Origin: Zanthoxylum bungeanum
Lineage: Eukaryota; Streptophyta; Magnoliopsida; Sapindales; Rutaceae
DNA length: 64,000 bases
Direction: 5' to 3'
Assembly (NCBI GenBank): GCA_019454045.1
Contig: SKCR01021136.1
Location: 58,449 to 122,448 of the forward strand
Position numbers and translations under genes: made by a program. Under the pieces are notes generated by a model, which saw nothing but the letters and a program-made list of their open reading frames with translations, was not told the DNA's origin and ran no database searches. Below are positions 1 to 11,550 of the stretch, piece by piece. How positions within the stretch are numbered: position 1 is the stretch's first letter; each line of letters begins with the position of its first letter.

Positions 1-896
1 CAGCACAAAGAATCGAAACGTTGAAGGCGGCTTAAGTAGCTGAAAGATTTTCAATTATTATTTACCTTTTCAAATGCTTTTGATGAGAATGTCATTGTTA
101 TTCAGTTACTAGAATGAAGGTGATTTCTTTTTAAACAAACCAAATATATTAGAACATAACAGAGAGTGTTTAAAACCGAGTTTGTTCCTGTCTACTGTTA
201 GTTAATTAATTGTGAACAAATCCATTTCCAGTGATACTAAAGACTTCAACCCTCGCCCACCAGCGATCACAGTAAACCTTCTTGCTTTTACTTGTAATAT
301 TACAACTTTTACATGGCGCCAAGGTCTCAGATTGTAATTTTTTTTTTTTTTTTTGAAAAAATTCGAACTCCTACACTTTAAGTTTATTTTGAGAATATGA
401 GATCACGAGACTATTAGTCCAATAATAAAGTCTTGGACTGTAATTATTTGTTAAGATTCATGAGAAATTATTACTCAATTTGTTTTCCAAGTTGCTCAAT
501 TATATTAGCAATAAATATATAATGCCATTCTAATTGAGGTTTAAGTTGTTTCTTTTTAACAAACGTGTGAAGATATTATTAGATTGTCGGGTGGATGATT
601 TGGTATCACGGTTGTATAATAAAATTTTTACCTCTTGAGATCATTCATGGGGGAAATTGATAAGTTGTGAACGTGGATATTAATTATTACAAGCTTACAA
701 CAAAATGTTTTTGAGTATTAAAATAAATTCAATTTTGATTACTTCACTCCACTGTAAGAGACAAAACAATCCATGAAAACACATAAAGGGCCGTGCCCTA
801 AAGCTGAAAAGGGCCAATATAAGTTACAATTGATGGAAAAATTAATCTCTGCAAAGAAACTTGAATCCATGCACGCATGATTGATGATAAACAAAA
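1..896. other. intergenic, 3' of the laccase gene
   Basis: AT-rich sequence with long T and A runs (for example around 338-355). I see no conserved coding frame, no LTR ends and no structured repeat. It should hold the 3' untranslated region of the laccase next to position 897. Short open frames here have no recognisable similarity. Confidence 0.6.
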
Positions 897-3200
897 TCAA
901 CACTTGGGGAGATCCGATGGCGGAGGAGGTAGCTTTTGATTTGGAAGATTTCCATCTAACACAACCCAAGCCATTCTCAAACCCCAGCTTATGTGCACCT
1001 CAAAATGGCAATGCATGAACCACACCCCTAAAAAAAATACAAATAATATAATTAACTATTTGTACTTCCGTTAGCCATGATTTTTCACCCATCCAAACTT
1101 TTTTATTTATAAAATAAATAAATAAATGTATATGTGATAAGATTTTATTGGATTCGTTAGTCTCACCTGGATTGTCAGCTCGGAAACGAATAGCAACCCA
1201 TCCACCAGATGGCACTCCGATAGTGTTCCTTTCAACTGGGTCAACAAGATTGAAGTTTTTAGGGTCTTTTCCGGCATCATAGTTTCCAAAACCTTGTCCA
1301 ACAACAAAGAAATTAAAGCCATGCAAATGAAGAGGGTGACTTTCAGCACCAAGAATGCTAGTGTCCTGCATTACTAGCTCAACACTAGCATTAAAAGGAA
1401 GAACAACAACTTTTGTTCCATTCATCACGCTTGTATTATTAGGCGGCGTGCCCGTGTAGTTAAATTTAACCAAGGGAGTGCTTGGAAAATCCGTACTGTA
1501 AACGCCATTTTGTCCGAAAAAATGAGTTTGGAGAAGGGCAGTGGATGGCATGATGAAGGAAATGTTGTTCACAGAAGCTGCAAATTTTGTCGAATTACTT
1601 GGTCCTTGGCAAGTTTGGTTTTTAGGACAAGGTTTTGTTCCAAGTCCTACCGTGAAGAAAAATCTCTTATCAACAGCCTGAGGAACGTTAGCTGGGTATT
1701 GAGTGTTCGCCAAGCTACGTAGCCTCGTCGAGTAATTGAAAGCAAAAGCGGTGTCATTAAGAGCTGGTAGTATTGGTTTGAACAATGGCAATCTTCCTGT
1801 TGAGATTGGAAGATTAGAAAATTTTGTGGGTGCTTCATATTCAAGAATGCCAGCGACAGTTGAGTTGTCGAATGTGCCTTGGCCAGTTGCATAAGGCCTA
1901 GCAGACATTAAGAAAGTGGCATTTGGGTAAAACGGTTTGGTTTTTAAAAGAATGTTTGTGGTCTGGCCAGGAGTAATGAGAAGTGTTTGAGTTTCAAATG
2001 GCTTAATGTAAATTGCGTCTACTTCGACAACTGTAACACTGTGATTAGCAATACTGAAGAAGAGTTCATCGTTGAGTGCTGCGTTGATCAAACGAAGTAG
2101 GTAACTTTTTCCAGGCTTCACCTTTAGCTTGAATGTATCTGCATTCATGCAACCAAGAGATAACATCAGTACACATATATATAACATAAGCTGCTTAATG
2201 TTAAACAACCTGTAGTGCCTTGTGTCACATAGCTTATTATCATTTTTAGGCCTCAGCTATCCCCTGTTCATATGACCACCTCTACAACTTATATTTATAT
2301 ACCTTTGGCTGAGCAATTATACAAAGGGCCTGTGAGTCCATTGATTGTATATGCATCAGAAACATTGGGACCTGCACCTGTTTGTAGAGATTGATTGATG
2401 ATTGCTTCAGTATCTGCATTAAACCACTCTCCTGAAGTATATTTAAGCATATGTTTAGTAAATTTGATTACTAAAATATTCAATTAATATTTTTTTTAAT
2501 TAGTATAAGTACCAAAGATGATAGGAACTTGTTTGTATGGTTTGGGAAATGGATAAGGCACGCCAAGCTTTGGGAAAATGACAATGGGGCCATACACAGT
2601 GGCTCTTATCCATGATATATGAGCATGCCAAAATAGAGTCCCTCTTTGTCCTATAATTGTGAAATTGTACATATAACTTTGGCCGGTTTGTATGGGGCAT
2701 TGAGTTATGTATGCAGGTCCATCAGCCCAACCACTTCGGAGCTGTCGAATCCCATGCCTGAACCAAAGAAAAATCATTCACAAAAGCAAATTTCTTCATG
2801 GGAATTTGATTTTTTTTTTTTTTTTAAGAAAAAAAAAACTGTTGATAACAAATTAACATACCAGTGGATTGAGATGTTGTTAGGGACATGGTTAACAACT
2901 TTAATAATAACTCGATCACCCTCTCTAGCAACAATGCGAGGCCCTGGAAACTGTCTATTTACTGTGATTATGCTCTTGGTGTGGCACAGTCGTGTCACAT
3001 TTTGCATCTTAATCTACAAAAATGAAGACATAGTACATTAAGAAGTGCTTTGAATAAGGAATTAATGCAACCCCTACATTTCATGCAAATTCATTAAGTT
3101 ATGTGACACATACATCAAACTTGTAGTGCCTTGTAATGCTGGCTAGAGCAAGCCCAGGAAGGAGAAACCAAACACACAAAATTGCTAGAGAAGCTCCCAT
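897..3200 (-). CDS. LAC17: laccase, LAC17-like multicopper oxidase (6 exons)
   Basis: Secreted blue copper oxidase that couples one-electron oxidation of monolignols and other phenols to reduction of O2 to water. Plant laccases of this type polymerise lignin in the cell wall. Exons on the minus strand: 3200-3114, 3013-2862, 2757-2513, 2431-2303, 2138-1167, 1027-897. All introns are GT-AG, and the spliced length of 1716 nt gives exactly 571 aa plus stop, the usual family length. The N-terminus ([20 protein letters not shown]) is a signal peptide. Copper ligands are seen in order: HWHG across the exon 2/3 junction, HAH (FWHAHISW), HPLHLHG, and HCHFEVH in exon 6. The residue in the axial type-1 position is Leu. 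The protein ends in the classical DLPKC. Many N-glycosylation sequons are present. Overall wording is closest to Arabidopsis LAC17 as I remember it; a LAC2-type paralogue is the main alternative. All conserved residues are intact, so it should be functional. Confidence 0.95.
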
Positions 3201-3263
3201 TTTGAGTAGGCAGGAGATATAAGTTCTTGTTTGAGCAACTTAGAGCTTTTGAGAATGTGTGTG

Positions 3264-3272
3264 TATATATAT
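3264..3272 (-). promoter_or_regulatory. probable TATA box of the laccase gene
   Basis: An alternating TATATATAT run lies about 65 bp upstream of the laccase ATG, a plausible spacing for a TATA box plus a short 5' leader. Alternating TA is common in AT-rich DNA, so the call rests only on position. Confidence 0.4.
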
Positions 3273-4126
3273 GGAGTTGAATGAAGGATGTTTGGTTGAT
3301 TAGGTGACAAAGATTATCAAATTTTGTGAGTGTTGTTATTACAAAGCTTCAGGTTTTTTGACAAGACAAGTTCTAACTTGAACAACTCTAGAGTGTTGTC
3401 AAAGCCAATCTATTGTGTACGACCACCACTTGTCTTGGTGATAAATTAATATTTTCTTCATCATGACACTAGTTGTTTTCAAGCCAATTAGCTTTGATAA
3501 TGACCTAATTACTAATTCATGAAGTTGAGGTTGCCCTTTTTGGATTTTATGGCCATACAATCATACAGTAAATAATACTTTTCCATAAGAGGTAAACAGG
3601 GTGCAATGTCCCCACAGATTTTTCAGAATATTTAATGCATTATTGCTATAAAGGCCAATATAGGCTAGTTGGTGATGTAAAACAAGTTTACAGGTTAAAT
3701 GTTATTGTTTGGCTCTTATATTCAAGTTTAAGTTCCAAGTTAAGTGGTTTCTAAACATGGTATTAGGACAGATTTATAAGGTTTTGTGTTTGAATTTTCC
3801 ACAATTAACTAAATTTACATGAAGTGAAATGGCTGATTTCTGTTAAATCCATGTGACAAGCCCAAATGAATCTAAAGCTTTTTAGTCGAGTGATTTCTCC
3901 GCATGATATCAGAGAAGTTTTGACCTAAAAAGATTTTGTGTTTGAAACTCTTTGACACGAATGAAATTCTAGTAATATAAAATTAACCGCTTGTGTGTTG
4001 GAACTACTTGATCTCAAATGAGCCTTGCACGAGACGGAGAATGTTAAGACCTAGGCTTTTAGGTGAAATGATTCCTTGACATGTGCAACAAAAACAAAAT
4101 GAAGATAATAAGCATGGGGAAGAGTG
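3273..4126. other. laccase upstream region with decayed repeat-like DNA
   Basis: The first few hundred bases should contain the laccase promoter; I recognise no specific lignin-type AC element with confidence. From about 3650 to 4080 the text (phrases such as ATGATATCAGAGAAG, and 'tgcacgagacggagaatgtt') resembles the ends of old LTR elements, but no LTR pair or TSD can be drawn. Confidence 0.35.
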
Positions 4127-4618
4127 CACTACAAGAAATAGTTTCTTCAACTTTCAAAGTTTTAGCGTCCATCGCTAAAAAAATTATCCCCAAATATATA
4201 TAATTAGCGTCGTCAAAATATTGTGACGCTAAAAGTAATAATATACTACGTCGCAACGATTAACGACGCTAAAAGTACAATATTTAATGCCACCACAAGA
4301 CATTCGACGCAATATATTAGACATTTAGCGATGCCACATATATTCGTCGCTAAAAAATAATGAGTTTTAACGTCGCCTATTCTTATCGTTGAATTGTACA
4401 ATTTCTGCGTCGTCTATTATGGATTTTGGCGACGATAAATCGGCGATGCATAATATGTTTAATATCGTCTGTTATTTTTCGACACTAAAAATTTTCTTCG
4501 ACCAGCCTTTAGCATTCATTTTATGCGTCGCTTTGTTCCGATACTTTAACGTCGATTTGTACCTCATTTAGCGTCGTCGTTCGGCGATGCTAAAAAATCG
4601 AAAGTGGTTTCATGCAAC
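4127..4618. mobile_element. non-autonomous CACTA-like (En/Spm) element, degenerate
   Basis: The left end is CACTACAAGAAA, the characteristic terminal sequence of plant CACTA elements. The interior holds many copies, in both orientations, of a short subterminal motif around GCGTCGCTAAA (for example near 4164, 4206, 4226, 4266, 4327, 4348, 4571). This is the layout expected of transposase-binding subterminal repeats. The right end reads TTTCATGCAACA, only a loose inverse of the left end, so this end is mutated or mis-set. No transposase frame is present and no clear 3-bp TSD could be assigned. Confidence 0.55.
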
Positions 4619-6107
4619 AATAATATCTGTTATTCTTGGTGATGAAGCAAGTCAGCTACTGGGGAAGTTTCAATCAATCAGTTGTTATAAAGTCTTGCAT
4701 CAATAAGATCTTTTTCATTTTCATGAAAGAGATATGAAACAGGACTAGTCATGGAACCTAATTAGGTTGGGTGAATAATTCATCAATCCTTGAAGGGTTC
4801 TTACGCAATTGAAGAAGGGACAATTTGTAATGTGGGTTAATCGAAACCACTCGTGAGAGAAATTTAAAAAGCAAAAATTCCAGGTTAATTGTGAAGCTGC
4901 TTGATTAAAATGGAGGCAATGAGGTCCCATTGATCATAATTTTTCATGCTGCAGTCTTAAAGCTTACAGGACAGAATTTGTAGTTGTACCAACTACGATC
5001 CTTGCCATGGCCATAAGGAAAATGAAAAAAAAAATTAATTACATACAATTAATTTCTTTTTTAGCTATCTCTCTCTGGATAATTTATTTTTATATGTGAC
5101 AATATTGCCCCAAGGATAAGAACTGAGAAGGATCGGACTCAGTGAACAGCTAGCATGATGTGTTTCTATGGACTACGTACTAATCAAAGATATATGAAAG
5201 ATGTAGACACACGCTTAGAAGTATCCCAAATACATTGTGATTGACTTTTATTGCAGATATGAATTCAGATCATAGCCTATTGTTGAAAATATATAGAATT
5301 AATTTACCTATATATTTTTTTTTGCTCGAGAAAGCCATCTCTTAATCCTATACACTATTATACTAAATGGATATTAATCATCATTAATTCTAAAAAAAAA
5401 AAAAGTAGATGAGAGTTGATCCTAATCCAATCATATTTAAAAAATTTTACTTTTTCAAGATAAAGAAATAAAAGAGTAAGTGATACATAGAGATCAAGAA
5501 GATTTTACGTGATTTGGCAATTCGTTTGAAGATTACACTACTAATGGCCTCAATGAAAACCAAAAACCTATATAACTTTTCAATTGACTTATACATATCA
5601 ATCAAATCAATAATCGCTGTTATAAAATTAGTTTTTAATGACGTGAAATTTATGATGATTTTCAAAAAAAATCAATAAAATAAAAGATGATGATTTTTAT
5701 AACAACAATCATATTTTGTTTTACTATTTATAGGTGTCAACCAAATCGTTAACAAAAACCATTTGACTTGCGGATTTAAATCAATTTTTTGTGAATGATT
5801 ACAATGCAAATAAAGAACTCTATTAAAGAGTGGATATAAAAATGAAAGCGCTCAACACCCTGACATATCATATCAAGATATTACCAAAGAAAAGATTAGA
5901 ATCTCACTCAAACATACACCCATAAAGAATATCAAGTTTTGGCTCAATGGTTTTATTTTTTATTATATTTTAGGATGAGAATTATGGTTTATATGAACAA
6001 GACTGATATTATCGTCATAGGTTACCATGTATAAATATCAGGATAAATTGACCATGGGTAAAGTCGTTATGGAAAAATTTAACCCCACCCAAAGTGGAGT
6101 TATTTTT
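4619..6107. other. intergenic, no gene recognised
   Basis: Very AT-rich DNA with poly-A and poly-T runs. I found no coding similarity, LTR ends or ordered repeats. Confidence 0.5.
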
Positions 6108-6426
6108 GTGGCAGATGCAAAAAAGGGAGGGTTCCGGTTCGAGCTCGTCATGCAAGAATTGGAGTGGTCCTCGAAAGTGAGTGTTTTTACGGGCTATGAG
6201 GAGAGTTTAGTGAAACAAGTGACCACTTGTTTCTCTCTCATGTCTCTGTGGCAGATGCAAAAACGGAGGGTTCCGGTTCGAGCTCATCATGCAAGAATTG
6301 GAGTGGTCCTCGAAAGTGAGTGTTTTTACGGGCTATGCGGAGACTGGGTGTGGAAGTTATGGAGCGTTGTCTTAGAATGGTGGGATGTCGTGGCATGCCT
6401 ACCAAATTCGATAGAAGATTTCAATC
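6108..6426 (+). pseudogene. LINE (non-LTR retrotransposon) remnant, part 1, with a 140-bp tandem duplication
   Basis: The frame up to the Gypsy insertion ends in a tract (WSVVLEWWDV... LPNSIEDF) typical of the region between the reverse transcriptase and the RNase H domain (zf-RVT region) of plant LINEs. At the reconstructed target site this frame runs straight on into the RNase H part that starts at 15943, so the two pieces are one element. About 97 bp starting at 6108 are repeated from 6248 (period 140 bp) with a few changes, a local tandem duplication. The reverse transcriptase and endonuclease are not in the window, so the copy is 5'-truncated. Confidence 0.65.
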
Positions 6427-7356
6427 TATTGACGACTGATTTTCGTTACAGGGATAAATCCGGAAATTCGTTCCTCGAACAACCTTCCCACAACTGTGAA
6501 TTTGTTTGGTTTGTTGGGAACCAAAAGCAAGTTTAGTAGAAAAAAGTAAACACACAGACGAAAACAGAATATATAACGTGGTTCGGTAGAATGGATCCAA
6601 CCTACGTCCACTGGCACAAGAAAAAGAGAGATTTTATAACGGGGTCGGTCTTGGCCGACTTCTTTTTATAGGTGGTCGGGTAGTGCCGAGCTTAGTGTTC
6701 TCTCCCTATTTCTTACAAGTAGTGCTTGCAGATAAAAATTGCTAGCCCTTACAAAAATATTCTCAACCTCTTTATATACTAAGGAAAATTACATTGTTCC
6801 ACCATTTTTGTGACGTCAGCCACGTGAGCCTATCTCTGCTGAAAGTAAAACCTGCCATTGCCGAAATTGAAACATGCCATATGATATTTCATTAAATCAC
6901 TCTGTTTTGGGTACTACCACACTCAACAATTATGATGCCAGCCTGTATCCAATCGTTTACTCGATGACGTGTGTCAGAGGAGAATCATAAAGTTGCTCCT
7001 GCCATATCTGAATTTTATGGAGAAGACCAACTCCCGTGCCATATTTGAACTTTATGGAGAGGATGAATTCTCGTGCCATATCTGACTAACATTGTCCCGA
7101 GCTCATTCATTTGGTCGGACAATCGGGTTAAATCTTATCCCGCTCTGCCGAGCTCATGTAGCTGGGTCAGACCCAAGGTCCTCGATTTATAGTCCTCGTA
7201 TTGCCTTACTCCTCGGGTCGGTAGAATGTTGGAGACCGAAGTCGACCACCCTGTTGGGTCAGGTATCTAGCAATATCCTCGGGCTACAGTGTTCTGAATC
7301 TGAAATTTCCTTACTGCCCCTCCTGAGCTATTGGCCATACTTAGGCCCAAAAAATT
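6427..7356 (-). repeat. 3' LTR of Gypsy 1 (truncated at its U3 end)
   Basis: Aligns throughout with 9185-10081 plus 15889-15937. It starts TATTGACGACTG, so the terminal TG has become TA. It includes the shared block AACGTGGTTCGG followed by CCTACGTCCAC. Homology with the other LTR stops after the CCCAAAAAA near 7354; the last bases found in the other copy (TCACCATCAACA) are missing here because of the internal deletion. Confidence 0.85.
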
Positions 7357-7376
7357 TGAAATTTCCTTACTGCCCC
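7357..7376. other. 20-bp templated filler at a deletion junction
   Basis: TGAAATTTCCTTACTGCCCC occurs identically at 7301-7320 inside the LTR and again exactly where LTR sequence joins protease-coding sequence. The other LTR has no such duplicate. This is what a copied patch at an end-joining junction looks like. Confidence 0.55.
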
Positions 7377-9136
7377 CCTATTACAACCTTGATTATTAAT
7401 GCACCATCATGAGGGTAGCTTATGCCTTTGGCATCCTCCTTTGTAAACAGGATCGGGACGGACCGATCACTATAGATCCTCGGAGCCTTCTCCGTCATTA
7501 AGACTTCTGACCCTCTTATTCGAAAGTAATTCTTTCTTGTCTGGTTTGAGTCTCTGGCCAATGTCCTTCCCCCGCAATAGTGAACATTGACCTCAGCTTC
7601 CTGCGTTGCCGGGCCAATATGACTTCTCAGTCAATGTAGTCGTTCAAATAGCCATTCTCTGTCAAATTCTCCAACTGTTTTCGCAAATCTATACATTCTT
7701 CCGTTGTGTGCCCTTTCAGATTATGGTGCATGCAGTATCACCTCTCAATTTTCCTTTCGACGGGGTATTTTCCCATGCCGGGCTCCACCAATAAACCATT
7801 ATCTTGGATTTCCTTAAAGATCTGAGCCAAAGGTTTGTTCAAATGTGTGTAGTCTGCCCCTCCTGCCACATGGTTAACCTGGACAAATGCCCTTTTCTCT
7901 AGGGCAGCATTACTCTGCTGCATCGGGCTGAACTCCTTCTGTCTCGGGGGCGGCCTCCTTATCTCCCCACCCAGACCTCTCTGACTTTCAGGCCGGGCTA
8001 TCCTTTGCCTTTGAGTACTCCCTCCCCGGGGAGTCTTCTCTTCCCTTTCCATAGAAATGAACTTCCTCGCCAACTCCAAAGCCGTGGCATAGTCCGACAC
8101 ATCCCGGATCCTCAAGTGAGTCCATAAATTTTCGACATTGAGAGCCGCTTTAAAACTTCTAACGCCTTCTAGGACTCATATGCCCCGATCTCCAACACCA
8201 TGTTGTGATACCTTTCCACAAAGTTCTTCAGGGACTCATCGTCCTCTTGCTTCACCAACCTCAATACCCCCACTGTTTTCCTCGGCGCACATGCCCCTTT
8301 AAAATGCCGCACAAAGGACTTCTTCAACTAAGAGAAGCTACCGTTACTCCCTGGGGTCAGGCTTCTGAACCACGAGCTTGCAGACCCGCCTAGGGTCAAA
8401 GAGAACACCTTGTAGATGGCCTCCCCCACCATCCATTGGACCTCCATCACTAAAGCAAACCTCTCCACATGAGACTTAGGATTAGTATGACCCTTGTAAA
8501 GGTTTATGGAATGCATAATGAACCGCCTATGAAACTCCATTGATAAAATTTTCTCCGTAAAGAGAGAGGTTGTCTCTCCGTCCCGGCTGTCTCATGTCTC
8601 CCATTTCATACTTTCTTCCCACTTCTTCATCTCTTTCATAAACCAACTCTTCATCTGATTCTCGGAGTTATCACGCTCTTTCCCACGAGCTTCCCCATGT
8701 TTGCCACCATGTGCACGGTACCTCTTGTAACTGGGGATCCCCCGCTTTTCTCTAGGGTGTCCCATACGGTTACTCTCCGTGAAACGTGGGCTGTTGCTAG
8801 AAGACTCCGGTGATTTTCTGTCGCTCTCCTCTTCCCACGACTCTCATTCCGGTAACATTTCGGCTACTACTGCTGATTTTACCCTCTGGGCGTTCCTTCT
8901 TCCGCCTTCGTCGCCCTCGTCAACCCTCTTTCCTCTGGCTATCTCTTCCCTCCTTACACTCGGACCAACTTCCATTTGTTCCTCATTTCTCTTCTCTAGT
9001 TTTCCAGCTTTTCCATCATAACCTGGAGAAAAGACTGGTTCGACTCCTCCCATTTCTCATTTTTTTCCTCCATCTTTTCCATCCATTCCGTTGTTGTAGA
9101 TTTTGAAGATCTACGGTTCCCTTCTTCCGCCATCAT
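7367..9136 (-). pseudogene. Gypsy 1 gag and start of protease, broken
   Basis: Reads from a possible ATG near 9136 (MMAEEGNRR...), through a charged N-terminal part (9053-8844), the conserved retrotransposon gag core (8540-8328, with HVERF and SSWFRSL) and a basic, proline-rich stretch (8115-7738). The start of the aspartic protease region (7561-7367, FTKEDAKGISYPHDGAL) follows. The pieces lie in different frames with stops between them, so no Gag is made. The catalytic protease motif, reverse transcriptase and integrase are absent because of the deletion that ends at about 7357. Confidence 0.75.
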
Positions 9137-9165
9137 CTCAATATATCTATTGATTTTCGTTCTTT

Positions 9166-9182
9166 CCCCACAGACGGCGCCA
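9166..9182 (-). other. primer-binding site of Gypsy 1
   Basis: On the minus strand TGGCGCCGTCTGTGGGG directly follows the LTR end ...GTCAACA. This is a standard plant Gypsy primer-binding sequence next to the 5' LTR and proves the minus-strand orientation. Confidence 0.8.
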
Positions 9183-9184
9183 AC

Positions 9185-10081
9185 TGTTGACGACTGATGT
9201 TCATTCCAGGGAAAAATTCAGAAACTCGCTCCTCGAATAATCTTCCCCAAACTGTGAATTTGTTTGGTTTGTTGGGAATCAAAATCAAATTTAGCAGAAA
9301 AAAAGTAAACACAAAGATGAAAAAAGAGGATATAACGTGGTTCGGTGGAATGGATCAAACCTACGTCCACGGACACAAGGAAAATAGAGATTTTATAATG
9401 GGTTCGGTCTTGGCCGACTTCTTTTTACAAGTGGTCGGGTAGTGTCGAGCTTAGTGTTCGCTCCATATTTCTTACAAGTAGTGCTTGGAGAGAAAAATAG
9501 CTAACCCTTACAAAATATTCTCAACCTCTTTATATACTAAGGAAAATTACATTATTCCACCATCCTCGTGACGTCAGCAACATGAGCCTATCTTTACCGA
9601 AAGTAAAACCTGCCACTGCCGAAAGTTAAACCTTCCATCTGATATTTCATTAAATCACTCTGTTTTGGGTACTGCCACACTCAACAATTATGATGCTAGC
9701 TTGTATCCAATCGTTTACTCGGTGGCGTGTGTCAGAGGAGAATCATCAAGTTGCTCCTACCATATCTGAACTTTATGGAGAAAACCAACTCCCGTGCCAT
9801 ATCTGAACTTTATGGAGAGGATGAATTCCCGTGCCATACCTGACCAACGCTGTCCCGAGCTCATTTATTTGGTCGGGCAACCGGGGTAAATCTTATCCCG
9901 CTCTGCCGAGCTCATGTAGCCGGGTCGGACCCAAGGTCCTCGGTTTATAATCCTCGTATTGTCTTACTCCTCGGGTCGGTAGAATGTTGGAAACCGAGGT
10001 CGACCACCCTGCTGGATCAGGTATCTCAGCAATATCCTTAAGCTACAATGTTCTGAATGTGAAATTTTCTTCCTGCCCTTC
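9185..10081 (-). repeat. 5' LTR of Gypsy 1, outer part
   Basis: Begins TGTTGACGACTG next to the primer-binding site and runs parallel to 6427-7322. It is interrupted at 10081/10082 by Gypsy 2 and resumes at 15889. Confidence 0.88.
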
Positions 10082-11550
10082 TGTTGTGATATTTTATATC
10101 GTACCGCAAGTGTACGGTGTCAAGTTTTAGTATAAATATGAGTTAAGAGTGTCGAACCCACAGGGATTGTGTTAACTCGCACTAATACTACAATTGATAA
10201 TCCTAACTTTATTTAGAAAATAATATAAAGATTTTTAATAAATAAATAAAATATAAAAATAATAAAATAGGAGGAACTAATACGATAGAGATTCTGGATC
10301 CTGATTTCACCTAGCTGTCTCCTATGTATTTTTCATGCCAATTAATCTTTGTTCAGTTATATTATTTATAAGTCAAGATCCTAAAATATTCACTCCCTCT
10401 CTCGAGTGCCGAGTGAAAATATTATCAACTATAGACTTCGATATCTCTATAAAAATCCAATAGTTAACAACTCATTACGATTTGTGATTCTATTTTAACG
10501 ACTTCAAAGGACTACAGATTCTCTCGAACTCTATAAAATCCTAGGTTATATTCTCTAGATCTATTCAAAATCCCCTCTCTCGAGTGATAGATTCTAAACA
10601 TTCATCATCTCAAATTGTGGCCAGCAATCAAGAAGCATTAAACTCAAAAGAATATAAATAATTAATAAAACTTCATTACAAAACTGATAAACAAAATACA
10701 AGGTTTGAGCATAGATTACAATCGTTCTCCAAATAAGGAGTAAATTCATGACAAAAGATAAAACAATAAATAATCAAGCCACGAATTTAATGGAAATCAT
10801 TAGAGTTTTAAGAAAGAAATAAGAAGATAAAACCCGAATTGAATCTCTTCCTTTTCGGATGTCACAGCCTTAATCTCCTCTTGTCGCTCTTCAATCCTCA
10901 TCCTCTCTTGGATCTCTAAAATTATGTGTTTCTGTGTTTTGTGCTCTGTATTAGCCTCCCCTTGAGTGTTGGATGTAATGTTATATTTATAGTTGAGGCA
11001 TGGAGTCTTTGGGTGGCATTAGGATTATTAAAAACCCTAAAAAGTGAATCCTGGAACGTGTAGGTTTTCTTCCGGATCATTGCACTTTGTGTAAGTGGGC
11101 GCCGCGGCGCTGAACTTCCGGAAAATGTATGAGGGTTGCAATATTGGGAAGGCGCCGGCGCCACCTTTTTCAATTTCTACTGGCGCCATGGCGCCTATTC
11201 TCTTCACACTAACTGGCGCCGTGGCGCCAGTTTGTTTCTTTCATTCAATTCAGGCGCCATGGCGCCTATTGTGAAGGATTATTGGCGCCGTGGCGCCATC
11301 TTCTCGGGGAGAATGTATGAGCTTTATCACTGCTACTACGCGCAATGGCTTCTGATGATTTTCAATGCTCCCGGTCCCCGTCCTGTGTTCCCGAAAGTTC
11401 CCAAAACACGTGCAATTATTCCCAGATCCATGTATTAATGCTCCTACAAATAAAACATGAAATAAACTATAAATATATTAAATATCTCGAAATATAACAA
11501 AATAATAAGCTGAGAATACCATAATAAGTGGGTATAAACCACACTTATCA
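10082..11550 (-). repeat. 3' LTR of Gypsy 2
   Basis: 1469 bp, matching 14427-15888 almost base for base. The differences I noticed are mainly short indels, several in homopolymers, plus changes within the GGCGCC array. It holds a TATA-like TATAAATA on the minus strand at 10991-10984. Confidence 0.92.
11148..11300. repeat. GGCGCC dyad array in the 3' LTR of Gypsy 2
   Basis: Five paired GGCGCC palindromes spaced roughly 30-40 bp apart. Centre dinucleotides alternate between AT and GT: GGCGCCATGGCGCC and GGCGCCGTGGCGCC. The first pair here has lost its centre (GGCGCCGGCGCC). The array stands out from the AT-rich surroundings and lies upstream of the LTR TATA box in transcription direction. Confidence 0.85.

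Noticed and set aside
1510..1722. Plus-strand open frame inside the laccase
   Set aside because: Antisense to laccase exon 5, without own similarity or promoter.
7367..7380. G-run (minus strand) as polypurine tract of Gypsy 1
   Set aside because: In frame it codes for the start of the protease (ALIIKVVIGG), and the sequence between it and the LTR is a copied filler, so the real polypurine tract was deleted.
11136..11438. Open frames across the GGCGCC array (also 15437-15693)
   Set aside because: Repeats of GGCGCC in any frame give Gly-Ala/Trp-Arg-rich pseudo-peptides; LTR sequence, no real gene.
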